In this document: positions 8,556-14,094 of the stretch, one piece after another
How the letters are laid out: every line of letters begins with the position of its first letter
Position numbering within the stretch: the stretch's first letter is position 1
DNA from: a virus
DNA: 32,372 nt
IMG/VR virus record: IMGVR_UViG_3300033144_001600
Coordinates: 1-32,372 of that record
Strand: one strand, 5' to 3'
Position numbers and translations under genes: made by a program
Notes under the pieces: model-generated
The model's database searches: none
Seen by the model: only the letters and a program-made list of their open reading frames with translations
Told to the model about the DNA's origin: nothing

Positions 8556-9593
8556 CTAGACGTAACGAACATTTTCAGCAGGAGCGAATAGCCCGCTAGG
8601 TACTGGTAATTGTGACTGCATAGCCCCGGGCCCGGTAGTCCTTCCCGGTACTGTGGTTCCACCCGGGAACCTCGATTTCTTATCGCGTCCGTCCAGAAGC
8701 GCCTGCTGTTCTGGCGTGACCGCACCACCACGTCCCGGCGACTGTGGCGGCACCGTTGGGGCTTGCGGTCCAGATTGCGCCAGTGCTTGCGGGCTACCCA
8801 TGGGTGACTGTGGTTGCTGCGAGGCTACCTGTAATGGCTGCGCCTGATCTGGTGGCTGTGCCTGTAATGGCTGCACCGGCTGTGGCTCTCCTGCCGTCTG
8901 CGCCTGTAATGGTTGTGCCTGTTCTGGTGGTGGAGCTGCAGGAGCACCGCCAGCCTCCATGCCATAGAACGCGCCGCGGAATTTAGCCGCCTCAATAGCC
9001 TCCGCTTCGGCCTCTTCCTGTGGTGTTGGACCAAACAAGGCCCCGGCCACATCGGTCCCTACTTTAGTGGCAATCAGTTTGTCAGCGAATGACATATTGC
9101 CAAAGCCAGACGCCGCCGCTTTTATGCCGCCGCCAATGCCAGAAAGAACCCCACCAGCAGTTATGGGCGCACTAGCGGCTGCGGTAATAGCGGCGTTTTG
9201 CGCGGCCGTATTAAATACTGAGGCCGTTGTTGTACCAACGGTTGATGCACCACCGGCCGTTAATACTGACCCTGCAGCCGCTGTATTGGCTGCTATTTCC
9301 GCTGCAGCAATCTTGCCAGCGGCAGTCTGAATGCCACCACCAAGACCAATCGCAGTTGCGGCTTTCGAGAATATACCAGTGCCCGCAGTGCCACCTATAC
9401 CAGTGCCAAGGAACCCGCCGCCGGCAAATCCCGGCATCGAAGCCGCGAACCCCGCTGTCGCAGGAAATGCGCTCAAAGCCAACCCGGCCGTAAAATACAC
9501 GGCTGCTGCAATAAGAACTGGCTTGATGATCTTTTTGACCACCTTCACCACTTTCTTAAATACTTTCTTGACGGTTTTCACTACACCACTCAT
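8556..9593 (-). CDS. Internal virion/ejection-like protein with basic N-terminus and hydrophobic core (345 aa)
   Basis: I chose the ATG at 9593 because a GGAGGAA site lies 5 bases upstream and it overlaps the GNAT stop (ATGA). Upstream in-frame starts would lie inside that gene. The N-terminus is strikingly amphipathic and basic (VKKVFKKVVKVVKKIIKP, about residues 6-25) and runs into a hydrophobic segment (LIAAAVYFTAGLALSAF). A long Gly/Ala/Thr/Ile-rich stretch (about residues 55-190) could insert in membranes. The C-terminal third is a Pro/Gln low-complexity region with repeated QPLQAQ units. Such basic-then-hydrophobic proteins occur among ejection proteins of short-tailed phages that line or cross the envelope during DNA entry. 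That role is inferred. Confidence 0.8.
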   Translation of the reverse strand: MSGVVKTVKKVFKKVVKVVKKIIKPVLIAAAVYFTAGLALSAFPATAGFAASMPGFAGGGFLGTGIGGTAGTGIFSKAATAIGLGGGIQTAAGKIAAAEIAANTAAAGSVLTAGGASTVGTTTASVFNTAAQNAAITAAASAPITAGGVLSGIGGGIKAAASGFGNMSFADKLIATKVGTDVAGALFGPTPQEEAEAEAIEAAKFRGAFYGMEAGGAPAAPPPEQAQPLQAQTAGEPQPVQPLQAQPPDQAQPLQVASQQPQSPMGSPQALAQSGPQAPTVPPQSPGRGGAVTPEQQALLDGRDKKSRFPGGTTVPGRTTGPGAMQSQLPVPSGLFAPAENVRYV

Positions 9594-10054
9594 GCTGCTT
9601 CCTCCGCCGCTTCTGGCTCTCTCACGGCTGTATAGATAGCGCCTACCGGGGCCAGTCCGACCCGCTCGTATAGCTGTCTTGTTCGTTCCACGTCGATCCC
9701 GGATGATTGTGCCATCGTGACTTCGATCACGTTTGGCAGGCTCCACGCCCATTTAACAAACTGCCTGATCATGCGGTATCCATCCCCCGGCGTCTCCGCG
9801 TAGGTAATGATATCAGTAGCGCTACGGCTCTTCGAGAACCATAGCGGCACCGCTGCACCGAGTAACAACCCGGTGATCTTGCCATCGTGCTCGGCCACCA
9901 GCGCCATCCCAAAGGCAGAGTTAATGCACTGCCCCAGCGTCTGGCCGGCCGTCAGCGTGTCGATCTTCACGTCAGCATACGGCGTCATCTTAATCAGCCG
10001 CTTGCCCAGCGCAAGAAGCTGTGGCAGATCTGCAACTTGTGCCATCCTGATCAT
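9590..10054 (-). CDS. GNAT-fold N-acetyltransferase-like protein (154 aa)
   Basis: The ATG at 10054 overlaps the upstream stop (ATGA). A second in-frame ATG sits three codons later. The pattern follows the GNAT fold: an N-terminal IRMAQVADLPQLLALGKRL (strand-helix), a central strand pair FGMALVAEHDGKITGLLLG (about residues 48-66) and a final QLYERVGLAPVGAIYTAV (about residues 127-144), the usual YERxGF-like end. The acetyl-CoA loop (R/Q-x-x-G-x-G/A) is degenerate, with DGYRMIRQFVKWA in its place, so catalytic activity is doubtful. GNAT-like proteins are often encoded among internal virion genes of short-tailed phages, where they may be structural. A structural role fits the neighbours, but acetylation of a host target cannot be excluded. 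Confidence 0.8.
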   Translation of the reverse strand: MIRMAQVADLPQLLALGKRLIKMTPYADVKIDTLTAGQTLGQCINSAFGMALVAEHDGKITGLLLGAAVPLWFSKSRSATDIITYAETPGDGYRMIRQFVKWAWSLPNVIEVTMAQSSGIDVERTRQLYERVGLAPVGAIYTAVREPEAAEEAA

Positions 10055-11684
10055 GGTTCGTTATAGACGTTGCCGCCTGCCCCTGTGTCATTCCTATCGT
10101 ACTCGTTATCAAAACCACCATTATCGCCACCAGTACCAGTATCGCCACCAGTACCAGTATCACCACCAGTACCAGTATCACCACCAGTACCAGTATCGCC
10201 ACCAGTACCAGTATCGCCACCAGTACCAGTATCACCACCAGTCTCGCCACTAGTGCCAGTTACATCCCATGTAGGATCCCAGTCCGGATTGCTGCTGTAC
10301 ATGCTGGCGATCATCGCAATATCAGATTCGTAGTTTCTACGCGCTACAGCGACGGCGTTGTTTTGCTGGGCGGCGGTCAGCCCCTGTTGGCCGTAGATGC
10401 TCTGAATCTCTGTAGAGAGTTGACGGTTGCGAGCACTAACCTCAATTAAGTAATTCTGCTGTAGCTGCTCGACAAATCTTTGCTTACTCAGTGCTGCGTC
10501 TACATCTGCTCCCGCCATCAATCTCTCAAGCGCCGCAATATCGGCTTGAGATTGTATGTCAGCGTTGATTCCGCCCTGCGCAATAATCCGATCAAGCGCC
10601 GCAAGGTCTGACTGGGTTTGCAGGTCCCTGTTAATGTCGCCCTGCGCAAGAACACGCGCCAGCGCCGCAAGGTCTGCCTGTGACTGCAGGCCAACATCGA
10701 GTGCGCCTTGCTCCCGTAATCTTTCCAGTGCCGAGGCATCTGCTTGGGCTTGTAAACTAGCGTTGACATCGCCCTGCGCACCAATAGCCTCAATGTTATA
10801 ACTGTGATCCTCGGCCATTCTGGCCAACCACTGCGTATGATCCTGTGCGCTCAGTTCAAGTGCGTTTTCAAGATCAACGGCCGCCAGTTTCAGCCTGTAA
10901 CCATAGTCCTGCTTCATTAGTTCTGTATCAAAGCCAAACTGCTGCAGTAAGCGCTCGGCGTCAATATCGCCCTGCAGTGTGAGTTGCTGCAACCGATGCA
11001 AATTATCCTGTGCAGACAGGTCGAAGTTGTAACCGAACTGCTCTAACTGCAAGCGACTGTTGATGTCGCCTTGCTGGGCCTGTTCAACTAAGTTATTCAG
11101 GTGGTCCTCGGCCATCAGCATTGAATCAATAGTTCCCTGCATTGCCTTCAAACCACCGGCCTGATAGTACTCAGCCTTTTGGGCAGAGCGTCGAGCAAAT
11201 ATATCGGCATCTTGCTGTGCGATAGGCAAGGCGGAATTGATCACGGCCTGACTGGATGCCTCGGCGGCTATATCCGAGTTCTGCAGTCCACGACTATTGG
11301 CATACTGTGATGCCTGCCCGCGAGCCCAGTCGAATAGCAGGTTGTTCTGGTTCAGAAGGCCCTCAAGCCGCCCCTGTACCGTCTGCTCTTCTGTTACCTC
11401 GGGGCCCTTGTCAGCATAGGTCCCTAGCGTATCCGTTATGTCAGCCGTATTTTCCTCAGTGAATAGATCAGTAGAGGCCCCACCACCTACCGGGTCAGTA
11501 AAGCCTGTAGCTGTTTCATCTTTCTGATACTGGTCTTTCTGAACCGTATTGGCAGCCCACCACCTACCGGCCCGGTCATTGCCGTAGACGTATCATCCTT
11601 AACGGACTGGTCTTTTTGAACCACCGGCTGCGCAAACAGCTCGGAGCTATTCAGGGTCTCTTCTTGCGGTATCGTTGTAGGCAT
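10051..11684 (-). CDS. Repetitive coiled-coil internal virion protein, reading frame broken by a single-G deletion
   Basis: An ATG at 11684 with a GAGGA site upstream opens a frame that ends at 11487. A second frame, open from just after 11558 to the stop at 10051, continues the same protein. At 11556-11558 the run reads three Gs, while the second copy of the local repeat has four (11478-11481). Restoring one G gives a single 544-aa product. The body is helical with 22-residue units (QSQADLAALARVLAQGDIN-type), then a (TGTGGD)n acidic Gly/Thr tail and an Asp/Asn-rich end. If the deletion is real, only a product from the GTG at 11244 (397 aa) would be made from the body. Position and composition suggest an internal virion or ejection protein. 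Confidence 0.75.
10123..10248 (-). repeat. 18-bp minisatellite, six copies plus a partial copy
   Basis: The 18-bp plus-strand unit ATCGCCACCAGTACCAGT (fifth-position variants ATCACC...) repeats from 10123 to 10230 without interruption, with a partial seventh copy to about 10248. On the coding strand it gives the hexapeptide TGTGGD. The near-perfect identity of the copies implies recent expansion or ongoing copy-number change. It is inside a coding frame and its unit keeps the frame, so it is not a CRISPR. Confidence 0.9.
10530..10795 (-). repeat. Diverged 66-bp tandem repeats coding 22-residue helical units
   Basis: Four successive protein units of 22 residues start LQAQADASAL, LQSQADLAAL, LQTQSDLAAL and IQSQADIAAL and mostly end in a Q-G-x-[ILV]-[ND] turn. 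The DNA copies have diverged but share segments such as AGCGCCGCAA and GCCCTGCGCA. Twenty-two is two hendecads, so the helices may form a right-handed coiled coil. Looser copies of the QGDIN mark continue towards the N-terminus. Confidence 0.75.
11478..11625 (-). repeat. Two-copy tandem repeat of about 70 bp at the start of the coiled-coil gene
   Basis: Two adjacent copies encode VQKDQSVKDDTSTAMTGPVG and VQKDQYQKDETATGFTDPVG, both ending in the same GGTAGGTGGTGGG DNA stretch. They are similar but not identical, so the duplication is old. The loss of one G in one copy is what breaks the frame. Confidence 0.7.
11487..11684 (-). pseudogene. N-terminal piece of the frame-broken coiled-coil gene (65 aa as written)
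   Basis: This is the part of the preceding gene upstream of the missing G. Its first 43 residues (through TGPVGGG) belong to the intact protein. The last 22 residues, beginning LPIRFRKTS, come from reading on in the wrong frame, which the Arg/Lys-rich composition and similarity lost to the repeat make clear. It has the proper ribosome site and ATG of the full gene. Confidence 0.6.
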
Positions 11685-11793
11685 CTTTCTTTTCCTCGCT
11701 GATATCCGATTTTACCCGGTCCAGCTTTCGCATCCAGTCCAATAGCAATTTCATACGAGCGGCATTGTGCTCGCCTTGATTTTCAAGGTTCAC
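11647..11793 (-). CDS. Possible small charged protein between spanin and virion genes (48 aa)
   Basis: A frame from a GTG at 11793, overlapping the spanin stop, runs to a TAG at 11647-11649. An internal ATG at about 11754 would give 35 residues. The product is helical and highly charged (LLLDWMRKLDRVKSDISEEKK). It fills the otherwise empty bases between the spanin gene and the ATG at 11684, which it overlaps by 38 bases. There is no convincing ribosome site, so expression would depend on coupling. No family is recognised. Confidence 0.35.
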   Translation of the reverse strand: MNLENQGEHNAARMKLLLDWMRKLDRVKSDISEEKKDAYNDTARRDPE

Positions 11794-12070
11794 TACTCTG
11801 CCAATCTTCAATAATGCTGAATCTCTCGTTGCAGGCTCCCTGCTCCGAATCCTTCTGTTTCATCAGCTCCAGTATCTCAAACCACGTCCACAAGCTGCCC
11901 GTTTGCGGCAGAGGCGTCACCTGACACTTCGCCAATAGGTGCCCGGGCACCTGCACCGGCACCAGTTTGTCCTGATAAACTATCTCAGGATCCGATAGCA
12001 CTGTCCGGGTCGTGCAGGCTGTCAATAAGACCAGCAGGCACAAACTCAGAAGCACACTCAAGCTCTTCAT
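11783..12070 (-). CDS. Outer-membrane lipoprotein spanin (o-spanin, Rz1-like), nested start (95 aa)
   Basis: An ATG at 12070 has a strong GGAGGGG ribosome site 7 bases upstream, inside the second duplication copy. The product begins MKSLSVLLSLCLLVLLTAC, a lipoprotein signal peptide with an LTAC lipobox (Cys19). It continues with the Pro-rich LVPVQVPGHLLAKCQVTPLP stretch typical of Rz1-like proteins. With its own ribosome site it can be made independently of the upstream frame and would partner the coiled coil of the inner-membrane spanin. Normally such a gene lies in a different frame from the i-spanin. Here it is in the same frame because of the 32-bp duplication. Confidence 0.75.
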   Translation of the reverse strand: MKSLSVLLSLCLLVLLTACTTRTVLSDPEIVYQDKLVPVQVPGHLLAKCQVTPLPQTGSLWTWFEILELMKQKDSEQGACNERFSIIEDWQSSEP

Positions 12071-12421
12071 CCGTAATCCCCTCCAGCGCAACCTCTCTTC
12101 ATCCGTAATCCCCTCCAGCGCAACCTTTATGCGCTGATCAAAATCCACCTTGGCGCTCACTAATCCTTCCTGCGATAACGCCAGTAGCTTGGTCGCGGCT
12201 TCGGTCTTAATCCGTTGCTCTTTCAACTGATCCATTACGTTGTCGTGGTTAGCCTGTACCTCGACCAGCGTAGCTGCCTGTCTCGCATTCACGCCGGCAG
12301 CCATGTCAATGCCTTGCTGCAGGATCCCATTCGCTTCCTTGGCGCTCAGGAGCAGCCAGCCCACAATGCCCAACGCAACCATGCTGGCAGCCAGCCCACC
12401 TAGAAGGATCTTGCTAATCAT
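11783..12421 (-). CDS. Fused inner-membrane spanin / outer-membrane spanin frame (212 aa)
   Basis: Spanins link the inner and outer membranes at the end of lysis. The ATG at 12421 overlaps the holin stop. Residues 1-30 are a single N-terminal membrane anchor (ILLGGLAASMVALGIVGWLLL), and residues 31-109 are a periplasmic coiled coil, exactly like an i-spanin (Rz type). From residue 118 the same frame continues into a complete outer-membrane lipoprotein (o-spanin, Rz1 type). The joint is a perfect 32-bp tandem duplication (12063-12126). Removing one copy restores an ordinary i-spanin of about 134 aa overlapping an out-of-frame o-spanin. The fusion is therefore either a recent mutation, an assembly artefact, or a new single-chain product. 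Known single-chain u-spanins have the opposite order (lipoprotein end first). Confidence 0.8.
   Translation of the reverse strand: MISKILLGGLAASMVALGIVGWLLLSAKEANGILQQGIDMAAGVNARQAATLVEVQANHDNVMDQLKEQRIKTEAATKLLALSQEGLVSAKVDFDQRIKVALEGITDEERLRWRGLRMKSLSVLLSLCLLVLLTACTTRTVLSDPEIVYQDKLVPVQVPGHLLAKCQVTPLPQTGSLWTWFEILELMKQKDSEQGACNERFSIIEDWQSSEP
12063..12126. repeat. Perfect 32-bp tandem duplication at the spanin junction
   Basis: Copies 12063-12094 and 12095-12126 are identical and abut. Because 32 is not a multiple of three, the second copy shifts the upstream spanin frame into that of the downstream lipoprotein. Each copy carries a GGAGGGG-ATTACGG-ATG start signal on the minus strand. Confidence 0.95.
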
Positions 12422-12600
12422 TGTCCTAGCACGTTTTCCTTCTTAACGTAGCCGACCAAGGCCACCACGAAGGCAACCGATGCAGCAACCAGTGTGGCTC
12501 GCGGATCGGTATCAGTGAACTGTATGACCATTTCCCAGAAAAGCGTCATACCCATGCCCGCCAAGCTGGCGGCCTGAATTGTTGATGATGGTTTGTTCAT
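12418..12600 (-). CDS. Holin (60 aa, two membrane segments)
   Basis: Holins form holes in the inner membrane that set the time of lysis and let the endolysin reach the wall. The product is short. It has two hydrophobic segments, AASLAGMGMTLFWEMVIQF and ATLVAASVAFVVALVGYV, separated by an acidic turn TDTDPR and followed by a charged KKENVLGQ tail, as in class II holins. Two starts are possible: the ATG at 12606 and the ATG at 12600 with a GAGG site upstream. The pair could set up dual-start regulation, as in lambda S. It lies between a membrane protein and the spanin in the lysis cassette, with overlaps on both sides. Confidence 0.8.
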   Translation of the reverse strand: MNKPSSTIQAASLAGMGMTLFWEMVIQFTDTDPRATLVAASVAFVVALVGYVKKENVLGQ

Positions 12601-12893
12601 TAGCATCCTACCTCTGTAAGTATCTTCTCCCGGGCGTCGTCACGACACATCGCGTGATCCGGCAACTCGGTACAAAGATGAATCAACTCTTCCTCCAGAG
12701 CACGGCACAGCCACTCCTGCGGCCCGTTGTCCCTGATCTGCCCCATGTAATCGAACACTGTTCGCACCCGTTGTTCAGACAGGTGCTGCTTGAAATCTTC
12801 GGAGGCAACGTGCGCGTGGTCCATGTACATGGCACCGCCACCGATGGTAGTAATAGCGCCAACTACGGCCGCCCCTGCAATTATTGGATTCAT
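12600..12893 (-). CDS. Small N-terminally anchored protein of the lysis cassette (97 aa)
   Basis: I place the start at the ATG at 12893, which overlaps the amidase stop (ACATGA). Longer in-frame starts lie inside the amidase gene. Residues 1-24 are a hydrophobic Gly/Ala/Ile segment that is either an inner-membrane anchor or a signal peptide. The rest is helical and charged with four cysteines (CRALEEEL, HLC, MCRDD, VGC at the very end) that could pair in the periplasm. The location between endolysin and holin points to a lysis or envelope role, such as an antiholin or accessory spanin-like factor. No family is recognised. Confidence 0.7.
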   Translation of the reverse strand: MNPIIAGAAVVGAITTIGGGAMYMDHAHVASEDFKQHLSEQRVRTVFDYMGQIRDNGPQEWLCRALEEELIHLCTELPDHAMCRDDAREKILTEVGC

Positions 12894-13342
12894 GTTGCAA
12901 ACCCCATGGTTTCTGCCCATTCCTGAGCGTCGAAATTGGGGCACGTCTTGCGGTCGTCCAGATCGCGATGGCCCCTGATAACGCACTGCGGATACACCGC
13001 CAGTACGAACGTAATTGCGTGAGCCAGAGCATCCCACTGCTCGGGCAGGAAATTATTCTCCATGCCGCCATCCTCGCTCATGCCACCAACGAGGCAAATC
13101 CCAAGTGCATGGAAATTATGCCCAGAAACGTGAGCACCCTGATGGTCCAGCGGTCTGGCTATCTCGATGAAACCAGTCTTGTCATTGCTCGGCCGCCTCG
13201 GGATCACAATGTTGTAGCCGGCATCCGACCAGCCGCGGTCCAGATGCCACTGCCGGATCTCATCCTCGTTGATGTGCATCATGCTCGGCTTGGTGTCCGC
13301 GCAATGGATCACGATCATGTCTGTGTATTCACGCTCAGTCAT
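12890..13342 (-). CDS. Endolysin: T7-lysozyme-type N-acetylmuramoyl-L-alanine amidase (150 aa)
   Basis: This enzyme cuts the amide bond between muramic acid and L-alanine in peptidoglycan. The ATG at 13342 overlaps the upstream stop (ATGACTGA). Length matches T7 gp3.5 (151 aa). The Zn ligands are visible as His13 (IVIHC), His125 (RGHRDL) and Cys134 (KTCPNFD), with catalytic-site Tyr43 (DAGYNI) and Lys132 just before the Cys. The family signatures IRQWHLDRGWSDAGY and GAHVSGHNFHALGICLVGG are present. No signal peptide is present, so release depends on the holin two genes downstream. T7 lysozyme also inhibits T7 RNA polymerase, but nothing here shows that second function. Confidence 0.95.
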   Translation of the reverse strand: MTEREYTDMIVIHCADTKPSMMHINEDEIRQWHLDRGWSDAGYNIVIPRRPSNDKTGFIEIARPLDHQGAHVSGHNFHALGICLVGGMSEDGGMENNFLPEQWDALAHAITFVLAVYPQCVIRGHRDLDDRKTCPNFDAQEWAETMGFAT

Positions 13343-13643
13343 TTTTCTTTCTAAGCTCCACCAGAATTTCTCTGTGCCCTGATTCAACCTTCAAGTGCAA
13401 TAATCTGAAATCCTCTTTGTTCTCCAGCCGCCTTGCCTCGAACTTTCGGTCCCACTCACGCCGATCTTTGTTTAAGTTCATCTGGCAGGCAGCATGATGA
13501 GCTTCCGTTTTCTCAAGGTCATCCTCCACCTGCTTTACCCGGCCGCCAAAGTGTTTTTGCACCAACGAAAAAACAGCGCCGGCAAGCAGCATGATCAGGT
13601 AGACGAGATAATTAGTAACCCCGCTGTCTGTCGGCCCATCCAT
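13335..13643 (-). CDS. Single-span membrane protein with cytoplasmic coiled coil, lysis cassette (102 aa)
   Basis: I use the ATG at 13643. A TTG 18 bases upstream is in frame but lies inside the preceding gene and has no ribosome site. Residues about 11-31 (YLVYLIMLLAGAVFSLVQKHF) are one membrane segment. The remainder is a strongly charged heptad coiled coil (KQVEDDLEKTEAHHAACQMNL onward). Its place just before the amidase, with a stop-start overlap, suggests a lysis-timing partner such as a pinholin or antiholin-like protein, or a bitopic helper like XhlA-type proteins. This is inference from layout and topology. Confidence 0.75.
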   Translation of the reverse strand: MDGPTDSGVTNYLVYLIMLLAGAVFSLVQKHFGGRVKQVEDDLEKTEAHHAACQMNLNKDRREWDRKFEARRLENKEDFRLLHLKVESGHREILVELRKKND

Positions 13644-13647
13644 GGTT

Positions 13648-14094
13648 TTATGTTCTCTCAATAAGTAGTGTCACGGTTCCCGGCATCACCGGGGATCCGC
13701 CTCCATTAGTAATTATCTCGATAGCGTTACCAGCCGCCACGGCGTTCAGGGCTGTCGGCACGGATGAAATAACGGTATCGACAGCATCAGTCGATCCAAA
13801 CTCCCAAGTCGGCATAGTCACCACCACGGTCTCCAGCTCCAGCGACAGCGCGGTGAGCGTGGTCGTATTGGCAACCTCATTGACCGCGTAAGCACCGACA
13901 ATGTTCCCAGCCCAAGGGATCGCAACAAACTTGGATGCGGGCGTGTTGAAGTCATCGATTGCCACCACGATAGGGATTGAGTTCATCGCCTGAATCCCGG
14001 TCTCGATGGCCGCGAACTCTGTACGCAGATCACTTGATTTGCCTTTTGACCCAGTTACAGGGACGCCGCTTGGTGTGTAGTGTGGTGCTGCCAT
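13648..14094 (-). CDS. Small virion structural protein after the nozzle (148 aa)
   Basis: The ATG at 14094 overlaps the stop of the nozzle gene (TAATG). The N-terminus HYTPSGVPVTGSKGKSSDLRTEFAAIETG is a pattern shared by many small phage proteins encoded after tail genes: a short beta arm followed by an amphipathic helix. The remainder is beta-rich with aromatic-poor, Thr/Val/Ala strands and no cysteines or membrane segments. It probably decorates the tail or capsid or forms a small fibre. The exact role is not known to me. Confidence 0.7.
   Translation of the reverse strand: MAAPHYTPSGVPVTGSKGKSSDLRTEFAAIETGIQAMNSIPIVVAIDDFNTPASKFVAIPWAGNIVGAYAVNEVANTTTLTALSLELETVVVTMPTWEFGSTDAVDTVISSVPTALNAVAAGNAIEIITNGGGSPVMPGTVTLLIERT

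Noticed and set aside
10123-10248. Array of 18-bp repeats resembling a CRISPR
   Set aside because: Repeats are directly adjacent without spacers and encode TGTGGD in frame, so it is a coding minisatellite.
12906-13354. Plus-strand open frame opposite the amidase gene
   Set aside because: It is antisense to a firmly identified amidase and lacks a ribosome site.
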